Positions 8,441 through 16,452 of a stretch of DNA of 64,000 bases are shown here, piece after piece. The notes beneath the pieces were generated by a model. That model had not been told where the DNA came from. It searched no databases and worked only from the letters and a program-made list of their open reading frames with translations. The DNA comes from Pacificibacter maritimus (GTDB lineage Bacteria > Pseudomonadota > Alphaproteobacteria > Rhodobacterales > Rhodobacteraceae): contig NZ_RKQK01000001.1 of assembly GCF_003814915.1 (NCBI RefSeq), positions 62,001 to 126,000 of the forward strand. The letters are read 5' to 3'. The translations under genes and the position numbers were made by a program. How positions within the stretch are numbered: the first letter of the stretch is position 1; every line of letters begins with the position of its first letter.

Positions 8441-9574
8441 TCACGAGACCGTCGGAAGAATGAGATCGTCGCCTTGCAGGAAATTTTCTATCGCCTCTAT
8501 CCATGGTCCCAGTTCGAAACCTTGGCTTTGTAACCACTCATCGTTGTAGTAAGTATCTTGGTAGCGTGCGCCGCTGTCACAGATCACAGAAACGAGTGAT
8601 CCAGTTTGCCCTTTTTTTCGCATTTGAGCAGCGACCCAACACAGTCCAAAGAAATTTGTCCCCGTTGATCCCCCAACGCGGCGGAAAATTCGGTCTGACA
8701 AAACCTGCATTGCGGCAAAGGAAGCGACATCGGGGATGCGGATCATATGATCAATGACATTGGGCAAGAAAGAGGGTTCAACCCGCGGGCGTCCAATCCC
8801 TTCGATGCGAGATCCCTGATCACAGGTTTTGTCGCGATCCCCCGAACAATAGCTGTCATAGAATGCCGAGTTTTCAACATCGACAACACAAAGCCGCGTG
8901 GCAAAGTTACGATAACGAATATAGCGACCGATCGTTGCGGACGTGCCGCCTGTTCCTGCGCTCATCACCACCCATTCGGGCACAGGGTGGGCTTCGCCTT
9001 CCATCTGGGCAAAAATACTTTCCGCAATATTATTGTTCCCGCGCCAATCGGTCGCGCGTTCTGCATTGGTAAACTGATCCAGATAGTGGCCGCTGACCTC
9101 ATTGGCGATTGTCTGCGCGGCGGTGTAGACTTCGGAAGATTTTTCAACAAAGTGACAGCGTCCACCAAAGCGTTCAATTTCTTTCACTTTTTGCATCGAG
9201 GTGCTGCGCGGCATCACCGCCACGAAAGGTAGATTCAGCAAACGGGCAAAATAGGCTTCGGAAACGGCAGTGGACCCTGATGACGCTTCGACCAAAGTGG
9301 TGTTCTGGCCGATGTGGCCATTGCATATCCCGTATAAAATAAGCGACCGAGCAAGGCGGTGCTTGAGAGATCCTGTGGGATGTGTACTTTCGTCTTTCAG
9401 ATAAATATCAATGCCCTGTAGGTCTGGAAATACGGGCTTTATCAGATGGGTGTCCGCTGATCTGCGCGCGTCGCCTTGCAGCAAAGCAATGGCCCGCCTT
9501 GCCCATTCACGTTCTGCGCCATCGGGCAGGGGCAACAGATCACAGCAGTCCTTGGGGTTTTGTAAAATGCCCAT
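8441..9574 (-). CDS. PLP-dependent L-cysteine desulfhydrase, Cds1-type (cysteine synthase fold)
   Basis: A 377-residue fold-type II PLP enzyme. Seen: [15 protein letters not shown] with the PLP lysine at K71, [17 protein letters not shown], the phosphate-binding [14 protein letters not shown] loop and [16 protein letters not shown]. These segments agree closely with what I recall of mycobacterial Cds1, which splits L-cysteine into H2S and 2-aminoacrylate (then pyruvate and ammonia). The ATG at 9574, one base after the RidA stop, is preferred over an in-frame TTG four codons earlier. Position as the last gene after RidA fits: RidA destroys the reactive aminoacrylate. A cysteine synthase role is possible but less likely. 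Confidence 0.85.
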   Translation of the reverse strand: MGILQNPKDCCDLLPLPDGAEREWARRAIALLQGDARRSADTHLIKPVFPDLQGIDIYLKDESTHPTGSLKHRLARSLILYGICNGHIGQNTTLVEASSGSTAVSEAYFARLLNLPFVAVMPRSTSMQKVKEIERFGGRCHFVEKSSEVYTAAQTIANEVSGHYLDQFTNAERATDWRGNNNIAESIFAQMEGEAHPVPEWVVMSAGTGGTSATIGRYIRYRNFATRLCVVDVENSAFYDSYCSGDRDKTCDQGSRIEGIGRPRVEPSFLPNVIDHMIRIPDVASFAAMQVLSDRIFRRVGGSTGTNFFGLCWVAAQMRKKGQTGSLVSVICDSGARYQDTYYNDEWLQSQGFELGPWIEAIENFLQGDDLILPTVS

Positions 9575-9575
9575 G

Positions 9576-9962
9576 TTACAACGCAATCACAGCTTCAACT
9601 TCGACCTGTGCGCCCTTGGGCAAGGCCGAGACTTCGTAACAGGCCCGCGCAGGAAACGGCGCGGATAAAGCGGCACCATAGGCGGCGTTTATATCGGCAA
9701 ATTGCGCAAGATCGGTCACAAGGATTGTCGTTTTCACGATGCGCGACATATCCGTGCCAGCGGCTTTGGCGATGGTTGCAATATTCGCCATACATTGCGT
9801 CATTTGTTCCACAGGAGATTCTGAATTGAATGCGCCAGTCTTGGGGTCGATGGGCAATTGACCCGAAACGAACAACAGATCGCCAACCTGTGTGGCTTGA
9901 GAATATGGACCGATAGCGGCAGGCGCTGCATCGGTTGTGATGTGTTTAAGGGGGGCTGTCAT
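9576..9962 (-). CDS. RidA-family reactive enamine/imine deaminase
   Basis: A 128-residue RidA (YjgF/YER057c/UK114) protein, exactly the family length when started at the ATG at 9962 rather than ten codons upstream. Seen: the catalytic arginine R106 in ARACYE, E121 near the C-terminus and the IGPYSQA segment at 18-23. RidA hydrolyses 2-aminoacrylate and related enamines/imines to keto acids. Its gene ends one base before the start of the Cds1-type enzyme, whose product is 2-aminoacrylate, so the two form a producer/scavenger pair. Confidence 0.93.
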   Translation of the reverse strand: MTAPLKHITTDAAPAAIGPYSQATQVGDLLFVSGQLPIDPKTGAFNSESPVEQMTQCMANIATIAKAAGTDMSRIVKTTILVTDLAQFADINAAYGAALSAPFPARACYEVSALPKGAQVEVEAVIAL

Positions 9963-9975
9963 GGTGTCTTGCCTT

Positions 9976-10548
9976 TCAGGTGGAGTGACCAAGTGGATGC
10001 ATCAGCCGGTTTGCCCAGCCAAAAATTGCGACCGCATGAATGAGGTCGATGATTTCTTTTGTGTCCAAACCCGCTTGGCGTAATGTTTCTACATGCTCTG
10101 CATCGGCTGATGGGGGCGTGGTTGTCAGCGCTTTTGAGAATGCCAAGATGGCTGACTCTCTGTCAGAAAGGGCATCAGGGCGTGCTGCATAAAGCGCGGA
10201 AACCATGGCAGAAGATCCAGAAAGTTTCGCGTGCTGGCGGGCATGTACATTGGCGCAATATCTGCACCCGTTTGCGATGGAGGCCACAAGCGCGCCCATT
10301 TCGCGATCTTCGCGTGGCAAACCTTCTTTGACATACATAATCGCATTGAAAAGTTCGGTGCGTGCCACATAGCTATCAGGATCATGGGCTAAGGTGCGCA
10401 CATAGGGCGACACTTTTTTAGCCGAAGGCGTAACCTTCATCGCAGCCAATTGGCGTGGTGTTGCATCCTCCATTTCGACGGGGGGCAGATGAGGTTCCCA
10501 TTTTAGTGCTTTGAGGGTGATTTGCGGGATGCCGGATCGGGTGCTCAT
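9976..10548 (-). CDS. Carboxymuconolactone decarboxylase/AhpD-fold peroxidase-related protein
   Basis: A 190-residue protein with a central CMD (AhpD-like) domain. The redox motif is intact: C95-R-Y-C98 followed by H102, the arrangement that gives AhpD its thiol peroxidase activity. The ATG at 10548 is used; the frame is open further upstream but overlaps the next gene. It overlaps the second CMD gene by 4 nt. Linked pairs of CMD proteins are known beside peptide-type ABC transporters (I recall TIGR families named after Avi_7169 and Avi_7170), and this pair may belong there. It may detoxify peroxide or thiol by-products of sulfur-compound breakdown. Confidence 0.8.
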   Translation of the reverse strand: MSTRSGIPQITLKALKWEPHLPPVEMEDATPRQLAAMKVTPSAKKVSPYVRTLAHDPDSYVARTELFNAIMYVKEGLPREDREMGALVASIANGCRYCANVHARQHAKLSGSSAMVSALYAARPDALSDRESAILAFSKALTTTPPSADAEHVETLRQAGLDTKEIIDLIHAVAIFGWANRLMHPLGHST

Positions 10549-11024
10549 AACGTGCCCTCCAGCAAGCGCAGACCATGAGCCACGCGCATTTGAAAGCAAA
10601 CATATGCCAAGAGTTCTGATAGGGCTATGATTTGCGGGACCGAATACCCCGCGCTTTGCAGGGCTGCGAGATGCGCAGCACTCGCCTTTGCGGGCGTGGC
10701 GGCAATCATATCTGCATGCGATGCAAGCGCAGCTAAGGCTGGATCTGTGACTGGCTTTCCTGTTGCAAGGTCGCTGAAGTCAGGGTTTTCTGGCATCGGG
10801 TACTCTGCCAGAAAAGTAGAGTTGTTCGCGCCTAAGGCGACCCTGCGTGCAATCGCTGCCCGCAGGTCTTGACTGAGCCCAAGATCATCCTCTGGTGTCA
10901 GAACCGCTAGACGACAGGCTTCGCTGCCTTCAACAAATTCGGGCCGAAAGGCGCGAAAGCTCCGCAGGGGGCTGTCGGCTGATAGTCCCGCTGCTCGGTC
11001 CATAGCGTCCAATTTTTGTGTCAC
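10545..11024 (-). CDS. CMD-domain protein without the CxxC motif
   Basis: A 159-residue helical protein, first gene of the CMD-CMD-RidA-desulfhydrase unit. The middle (about 85-155) has the helical pattern of the AhpD/CMD fold but lacks the CxxC pair, so it may be a structural partner of the downstream CMD protein. The GTG at 11024 is preceded by GAGGC at 5 nt; an internal ATG at 11003 is an alternative. The stop overlaps the next start by 4 nt, so the two are probably made in equal amounts. Confidence 0.7.
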   Translation of the reverse strand: MTQKLDAMDRAAGLSADSPLRSFRAFRPEFVEGSEACRLAVLTPEDDLGLSQDLRAAIARRVALGANNSTFLAEYPMPENPDFSDLATGKPVTDPALAALASHADMIAATPAKASAAHLAALQSAGYSVPQIIALSELLAYVCFQMRVAHGLRLLEGTL

Positions 11025-11128
11025 GAAAGCCTCACTGTTCTTTGCTTAAGGAATCGGGGTGCGCTGGTATGCTGTATATGCATAATAGGCGATATATAAT
11101 TCCCTTAGACAATCATGAAGTGTTGATT

Positions 11129-12043
11129 ATGTCAAACAAGAATAATGGACAACCCGATATGCGCGGGATCGAAGCTTTCGTCGCAGTCATGGCATCAGGC
11201 TCGATGACGGCTGCAGCAAAGCGTTTGGACCTCGGCCAACCCGCGATCACAAGACTGATACGGGACCTTGAAGCAGCACTGGGTTTCACTGTTTTCGAAC
11301 GCAATGGGCCGCGCATTTCCCCCACCCAAAAAGGTGTCTTGTTTCACGAGGACGCGTTGAGATTGTTGACCAGCTATACGCAGGTGGCGCAACGGGCGGC
11401 AACCTTGCGCGGGGAGCGGGCAAAGTCTTTAACCATTGGTGCGACACCCACCATGGCTGCTGGGATTTTGCCTGAGCTTCTAAAAGACATTGAGGATGCG
11501 CTGCCTGAATTGGTGACTGTGACGACAATGGATGCCGAACATCTGGCGCTTGCATTGCAGTCGGGCGAAGTGGAATACGGGTTTTCAGCTTTGCCACTGT
11601 CCCATGCGGGGTTGGATTGCTTGGCGGTCGCGCGCAGCGAATTAAAGGCCGTTGTACGTGAAGACTATGCAGAAATGCATGTTTCACTGACACAGCTACG
11701 CGACACACGCCTTTTGACTTTGGGAAATAGCTATAGGATTCGACATCGCATTGATGCGGCTTTGGCGCAGGCCTCTGTTGTGCCGCAAGCCGAATTGGTG
11801 TCCAACAGTTCGCTCAATGCAATGTTGGCAGCAGGCGCTGGGCTGGGCATTGCTTTGGTAGACCCAGTTTCAGCCAATGGCATTAAGATGGCTGGTGTTA
11901 AGGCCATTCCGCTGGATGTGAGTATTGAATATGAATGGGGCCTTTTCAGGCGCACCCAGTCTGAAACACCTCAACTAGATGCCTCATTACGCGCTGGTTT
12001 CAAAAAGATTTCCGAACAGCTTGATGGCAAAGTGATCGACTGA
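11129..12043 (+). CDS. LysR-family transcriptional regulator divergent from the desulfhydrase unit
   Basis: A 304-residue LysR protein with an N-terminal helix-turn-helix (SMTAAAKRLDLGQPAITRLI) and an effector-binding domain. The ATG at 11129 gives a normal N-terminus; the open frame upstream covers the intergenic region. It is transcribed away from the CMD-RidA-Cds1 genes with a 104-nt spacer, the standard arrangement for a LysR activator and its target. An AATCA-N8-TGATT inverted repeat (11111-11128) touches the start codon. It resembles the LysR at 7.3-8.2 kb in its helix-turn-helix, so the two units may share a signal. Confidence 0.9.
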   Translation: MSNKNNGQPDMRGIEAFVAVMASGSMTAAAKRLDLGQPAITRLIRDLEAALGFTVFERNGPRISPTQKGVLFHEDALRLLTSYTQVAQRAATLRGERAKSLTIGATPTMAAGILPELLKDIEDALPELVTVTTMDAEHLALALQSGEVEYGFSALPLSHAGLDCLAVARSELKAVVREDYAEMHVSLTQLRDTRLLTLGNSYRIRHRIDAALAQASVVPQAELVSNSSLNAMLAAGAGLGIALVDPVSANGIKMAGVKAIPLDVSIEYEWGLFRRTQSETPQLDASLRAGFKKISEQLDGKVID

Positions 12044-12164
12044 TGCTCTTTGGAGCTTCTCGGTTTGATGCCGCTGCTATGATAGCATTTACTGCTACAA
12101 AGGCGACGGAAGAATGCTGTGGATCTTTCCAAACGGAACACATGTGCAGCCTGTAGATATGCCG

Positions 12165-12509
12165 TTACGCGCAAGACGTTTCCGTTAATCTGGCAGACTT
12201 TGGAAGACGGAGATGTCCATGAACAAGGATCACCGCAAAAAGCCAAACTGCTGGCTTGCGGCGCAGCAAAAGAAATGGCACCGCCAAGAACCCAGTGACA
12301 TAGGTCAGGTTCGCGGCAAACAGTTCCCAGATTGGCCGGATTTCGATGAAATGCCGATACTCATCCGTCAAATTCATCGCTGCAACGGGATCCATTTGTT
12401 CGCGGACCAAAAAATAGACCATGCTATTGAAGGCCAAGGCGGTGAGCGCAACGCCGCAGATAAGCACAGTTGGATGTCGCAAAATGAACAGCAATGGAAA
12501 CGTCTCCAT
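12165..12509 (-). CDS. Hypothetical small membrane protein, possibly truncated
   Basis: A 114-residue frame within the 531-nt gap 12044-12574. The first 95 residues look genuine: hydrophobic helices at about 13-33, 62-82 and 85-97 separated by a charged loop with DPVAAMNLTDEYRHF. The last 20 residues turn basic and polar, as if the frame ran into unrelated DNA, so this may be the start of a longer membrane protein that has lost its end. No convincing ribosome-binding site precedes it. I do not recognise the family. Nothing else was seen in the gap. Confidence 0.35.
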   Translation of the reverse strand: METFPLLFILRHPTVLICGVALTALAFNSMVYFLVREQMDPVAAMNLTDEYRHFIEIRPIWELFAANLTYVTGFLAVPFLLLRRKPAVWLFAVILVHGHLRLPKSARLTETSCA

Positions 12510-12574
12510 TGACTACATGAGGGCCGCGACACGAACAGCGACCTGAGGCCCAGATCGCTGCACGCATTGCAGGT

Positions 12575-13393
12575 TTAGAATGTATAATTCAGAAAGACGC
12601 CTGCTCTGACCTGATCTTGCGACCCGCGTTCCTGCACGATTGATGAATTGCCGACATCGCCTGTCAGTTGTTCGTAATCCACAAAACCAATGAGCGATGT
12701 TTGAGCGCTAAGTGGTACCATCACATTTGCGCCTAAACCGTAGGAATTTATCCCGCCACCAGCGTCGTATTCACTGATGCCCGAGGCGGCAGACTGCGCG
12801 GCAGAGACGTCAAAGTAAGCGCTGTTATAAGCGTCGTCGCCAAAGCTAATCTTTGGCCCCACCCCGAAAAACACAGGCAGTGCCATCGCGTCAAACCTGC
12901 CGCGGTATTGCGCACGCGCTTCACCATGCAACCCATCATGGCCACCGTCGACACCTTGGCGCAGTTCGAAATGAGCAGCAAACGGGCCAGCCTCATAGGC
13001 GACAAAGCCGCCGATTTCGATTGTTCCGTCAACATCTCCTAAACCAATCAGGTCTGTAGAGGCCTCACCTGAAATCATAAAATCGCTTGCGTCTGGGGCT
13101 TCTTCGCGTCCGAAATCGTACCCCAATATGCCGCCCGCTTTCCATCCATCACCAATGATCGCGGTGTATTCAATGCCGCGTAACGATGCCTCAAGTCGGT
13201 CACCGTAGCGCAAGGTGACGTTTGGGAAAATACTTGTCTGGTAGTCGTCATCGCCAACAAAAGAAGGCGCGCTGACGATCCCGCCGCTGATGGTAACCTG
13301 AAGGCCGCTGTCTTGATCTGCGTGACCTTGGGCAAGTGCTGCGCTCGGCAGGCCTATGAAAGCGATAATTGGCAATATTGATCGTGACTTCAT
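12575..13393 (-). CDS. MipA/OmpV-family outer-membrane protein
   Basis: A 272-residue outer-membrane beta-barrel protein. Seen: a signal peptide ending near ALAQG (about residue 23), alternating aromatic/polar strands, the segment DDYQTSIFPNVTLRYGDRL typical of MipA/OmpV, and a C-terminal phenylalanine (VFLNYTF) as needed for barrel assembly. Family members are scaffold or stress-induced barrels, and many are switched on by a neighbouring two-component system. No such system is next to it here, but an inverted repeat lies 25 nt upstream. The ribosome-binding site is AAGGAGAC. Confidence 0.85.
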   Translation of the reverse strand: MKSRSILPIIAFIGLPSAALAQGHADQDSGLQVTISGGIVSAPSFVGDDDYQTSIFPNVTLRYGDRLEASLRGIEYTAIIGDGWKAGGILGYDFGREEAPDASDFMISGEASTDLIGLGDVDGTIEIGGFVAYEAGPFAAHFELRQGVDGGHDGLHGEARAQYRGRFDAMALPVFFGVGPKISFGDDAYNSAYFDVSAAQSAASGISEYDAGGGINSYGLGANVMVPLSAQTSLIGFVDYEQLTGDVGNSSIVQERGSQDQVRAGVFLNYTF

Positions 13394-13417
13394 CTACTGT
13401 CTCCTTTTGATGCCGAC

Positions 13418-13454
13418 CTAATGACCGCAACATCTTGCATCTATGCGGCATTAG
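13418..13454 (-). promoter_or_regulatory. Inverted repeat upstream of the MipA-like gene
   Basis: CTAATGACCGCA (13418-13429) and TGCGGCATTAG (13444-13454) are inverted arms of 11 pairs with one bulged A, around a 14-nt spacer. The repeat begins 25 nt upstream of the start codon, where an operator or promoter would be. The rest of the gap to 13748 shows nothing I would call; a 99-codon plus-strand frame at 13492-13791 has no family features. Confidence 0.4.
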
Positions 13455-13748
13455 ATAGGGATCTCCCTTGGGTGCATCATCGGGAAGATAGTTGAAGCTA
13501 CATTTCCCACGAGGAAACGATGAGGCCGCCACAGGCCTGTGGTCACGCCTGCGCAATTTCATTGAGAAACCTCAGCGCGCCATCATGACCCTCAACCCGG
13601 TTTCACGTGTGGACGTCCCTGATGCAGCCCCGCGAATTCGGGCGAGGGTACTGCCAATTCAACGGACTGACGAGCGAGGCGTTGCGGGTTGTCTTCTCTT
13701 ACGTTGGTATGAAAAAGCCACCCCAGATTTGGGTTTGAAGGCCCTAGA

Positions 13749-14858
13749 TCAAATGATGGCAGGGGCTAGGTCTCGAATGCGGCGGGAATAGTGTTGAGCG
13801 ACTTGTCTTTCAATCACCGAGTGACTGTTTTTCGCCAACCTGCACATGAACTGCCGTTGCTTGTGCCCTGACGGAACAGGATATCGTAGCGCATGAGCAT
13901 CTTGTTCCACAGTCATGTTTCGCAGAACCCTTGGAAGACTTTGCACAGCGACAGGGCCCAGCAGACAGCTTTCAGCAAAAGCCCCGTTTGCGCAGATGAC
14001 GGAATGGATCTCTAGCTGCAGATGAAAGAATTCCAATTGCGATGAGGCGCTGCAAGTGTCCACGCCGCAAAGGCCCACAAACCGTATTGCTGGGATTAAC
14101 ACCTCTGTCTTACCAAACATCCGAAAGGTCAGTCGCGATGCGCAAAGCATGCGGTGGTTGGCTGTGACCGTCAGGGGCTTGCTTGGCATGTTGTGGCCCA
14201 AAGAACCGCTTTCGAAACGGACAGGTGGGTTTGTGCCCGCCGAGTCGGCTGGCACTCGATAAACTGCGATGACTTTCTGCGCTTTGCCGTCGGTCGTCAG
14301 CACTTCATTTCCGGGGCGGAAATCCTCGACCAGGCGAAGGCCGTCAGGTGTCAGGATTTCAGTGCCCCGCGCAAAGCAAACCGTAGTGTTGTCGACGGAT
14401 TCGCTGGTGGCGGTACGACTGAAGTACGCATTTTTGACGGCCGTTGGCGTTATCGACTGGATGTCGAGATTGTCGAGTGACGTCGAAAATTCGTTCAGAA
14501 ACGTCTCACCACTCGGCGTCTGGAAAATGAGGGCGTTTGTCGAAAAGGTGCTGCCATCCCCCAACAGGATATCGATGTCATACCAGACTCCTTGATCCAT
14601 CGTTTCAGAGACAGGGCCGCCTCCAAAGTCGTAAATGATATAATCGCCACCCGAGCCGACTGTACCATCGTAGTCGATGAACCCGTCATTGTCGCCATCG
14701 GAGTAAGTGATCGTTTCGACAGACATCGTCGCGCCGGTAAAGGTCTGGTTCACCAAGGCAGCGGCGTTTTCCGCACTTCCGGTCCCGTCCGGATCAATAT
14801 CGGCAATACCGTCCGAGAAATTTCCCAGTCGTATGACTGTGCGTGTTACGTCGACCAT
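13749..14858 (-). CDS. Hint-domain (Hedgehog/intein-like) protein
   Basis: A 369-residue protein with two parts. Residues 1 to about 160 are acidic, Gly/Asp/Ser/Thr-rich and beta-like, as in secreted calcium-dependent proteins. A Hint_2 domain follows, starting at VCFARGTEILTPDG with the presumed autocatalytic cysteine, continuing through the VTANHRML histidine block and the EIHSVICANGAFAESLL-like end. Such proteins are frequent in roseobacters. Their exact role is unknown, though self-cleavage and export are suspected. The ATG at 14858 is chosen. The last 70 residues are basic and less typical. No type I secretion genes adjoin it. Confidence 0.8.
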   Translation of the reverse strand: MVDVTRTVIRLGNFSDGIADIDPDGTGSAENAAALVNQTFTGATMSVETITYSDGDNDGFIDYDGTVGSGGDYIIYDFGGGPVSETMDQGVWYDIDILLGDGSTFSTNALIFQTPSGETFLNEFSTSLDNLDIQSITPTAVKNAYFSRTATSESVDNTTVCFARGTEILTPDGLRLVEDFRPGNEVLTTDGKAQKVIAVYRVPADSAGTNPPVRFESGSLGHNMPSKPLTVTANHRMLCASRLTFRMFGKTEVLIPAIRFVGLCGVDTCSASSQLEFFHLQLEIHSVICANGAFAESCLLGPVAVQSLPRVLRNMTVEQDAHALRYPVPSGHKQRQFMCRLAKNSHSVIERQVAQHYSRRIRDLAPAII

Positions 14859-15262
14859 TGTTCTGCCGTGTCCTGCCTTGTGCTTGCGCAATTTTCACTT
14901 CAGTGGATACCCTATGAAGTTTAAAGAACACTAAATTTACCAAAGCAGGGCAATTTGTTGGAAAACATATTGGTTCTTTTCTCCAACAACACCTTCACCT
15001 TCCCAAGTCGGGCATGATGATCCGCGGCAAAGGCGCGTACTGCCGCATGCTTGGATATTGGCTTCACGGACCGCAGCATTTCCTTCGCATCTGCAGCGAT
15101 CGCCTGCATTTCCGACAGCACTTCATTTTAGCGCCAGTATGGCATTTGAAAATGCAGTCATTGGCGATGGAGTGAGCAAGGGTAATTTTTTCGCAAAGCT
15201 GTCATCAGGCGATCCATTGATTTCGCAAGTGCGACGACTGGCCGAAAGGCAGCCTGCGGTCG
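14859..15262. other. Gap with no convincing gene
   Basis: A 404-nt stretch between the Hint-protein start and the ferric-reductase-like gene. A 66-codon minus-strand frame (14921-15121, GTG start, helical and alanine/lysine-rich) is the only candidate; it has no recognisable domain and could be a gene remnant. I see no terminator or repeat. Confidence 0.4.
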
Positions 15263-15868
15263 CTATGCCGCCGTGGGTCGTGGTCGCAAATACCAATACC
15301 AGACACGGTAGGCCTCAAGCGCGATTAGGGGGCCAAAGTGGACAAGGGCGGGTGCGGCGCCACCCCAATCATGCAAAGCGGCCCAATGCACCAGTGTCAG
15401 CACGGCGGCGGCGTAGGTCCAGCGTTGCAGCCATTTCCACCATGTGCCCATCTTGCGCAGGAGGTAGTCCATAGATGTCAGCGCCAAGGGTATGAAAATG
15501 ATAAACGCGATCCAGCCGGTCCAGATGTAAAGGCGTGGCAGTTCACCGACAACAGTGGTCAGTGACGCCTTATCCAGCAGGTAAAACATCGTGTGTAGCG
15601 CCGCATAGCCAAACGACGCCACGCCCAGATAACGACGATTGCGTTTCAACCATTGCGGTCCGCGCCATCCCTTTAGCAGCATCGCCAAAGGGGTCGCGAT
15701 CAGTGTCACAATCAACAATCTTGCGGAAGTTTCTCCCGATGGGTGCACAAGTTGATGAAAGACCTTCGGATCCGTAGAGGTCAGCGCCGAATAGGTCATC
15801 ATGATGCCAAGGGAAGCCAGCACTGCCCATGTGAAAAAAGGTGAGGTCGCGGCGAAGAACCGTTGCAT
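15263..15868 (-). CDS. Ferric-reductase-like transmembrane heme protein, MsrQ-like
   Basis: A 201-residue inner-membrane protein with six predicted helices and paired histidines that could bind heme (AALHTMFYLL, LTLVHWAALHDW). This is the MsrQ/ferric reductase-like transmembrane layout. MsrQ passes electrons from quinones to the periplasmic methionine sulfoxide reductase MsrP, but no msrP gene is nearby. Here it is the last gene after a DoxX protein, a ring-cleavage-type dioxygenase and cytochrome b561, so another redox partner is likely. The ATG at 15868 is preferred over an upstream TTG. Confidence 0.75.
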   Translation of the reverse strand: MQRFFAATSPFFTWAVLASLGIMMTYSALTSTDPKVFHQLVHPSGETSARLLIVTLIATPLAMLLKGWRGPQWLKRNRRYLGVASFGYAALHTMFYLLDKASLTTVVGELPRLYIWTGWIAFIIFIPLALTSMDYLLRKMGTWWKWLQRWTYAAAVLTLVHWAALHDWGGAAPALVHFGPLIALEAYRVWYWYLRPRPTAA

Positions 15869-15942
15869 ATCAGGGCCCAAGTCTGTGTGTATTTGTGTGA
15901 TACGCCCGAGCCACGGTTTTCCGTCACGGCTTGGGCGATATT

Positions 15943-16443
15943 TTATTTCTTGAGGGCGGGGATCATCCGCGCCAGCGTGCCGTCCTTACGAACGAATTGG
16001 TTGAAAATGGCCGCTGCGGCATGGGCTGTAATCAGGCCAAACAGCACAATGTTCAAAAGCGAGTGCATATAGCCCAGATCAGCGACACCGTTCCATGTCA
16101 TCCCACCCGTGAGCACCATGGCAATCAGCGTGCCATAAAGTGACCAGTGAACCGCTGTGGCAATTTTGGCCTGCATCGGGGATGTGCCGGGGGCGTGGCC
16201 GGGTGTTCCATAGCGAAACCGCAGATAAATCCGCGCAAGCACCGCCAGCAGGATCGTTGACCCAAAGCCCACATGAACCAACGCCATCGTGGCGTCGTTG
16301 CCTTCGGGTGTTGCGCCTCTCTGCATGGCCTCAATGGTGCGTTTCATCGGCTCGTTGAAAAGCCATTGCACCCAGATGGCGGCGAAGACGACCCAGTGCA
16401 AAATGATCTGCGCAGAGCGGTAGGTTGTCGGGGTATCTGTCAT
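15943..16443 (-). CDS. Cytochrome b561-family membrane protein
   Basis: A 166-residue four-helix diheme cytochrome. Seen: HWVVFAAIWVQW in helix 1, LVHVGFGSTILL in helix 2, AVHWSLYGTLIAMVLTG in helix 3 and HSLLNIVLFGLITAH in helix 4, giving the expected heme-ligand histidines. It moves electrons from the quinone pool in the inner membrane. The ribosome-binding site AGGAGAG is strong. It lies 9 nt after the dioxygenase gene and 74 nt before the ferric-reductase-like gene, all on one strand. Confidence 0.88.
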   Translation of the reverse strand: MTDTPTTYRSAQIILHWVVFAAIWVQWLFNEPMKRTIEAMQRGATPEGNDATMALVHVGFGSTILLAVLARIYLRFRYGTPGHAPGTSPMQAKIATAVHWSLYGTLIAMVLTGGMTWNGVADLGYMHSLLNIVLFGLITAHAAAAIFNQFVRKDGTLARMIPALKK

Positions 16444-16452
16444 AATTCTCTC

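Noticed and set aside
13492-13791. 99-codon plus-strand frame between the MipA-like and Hint genes
   Set aside because: It overlaps the end of the Hint gene, has no recognisable motif and has an Arg-rich composition.
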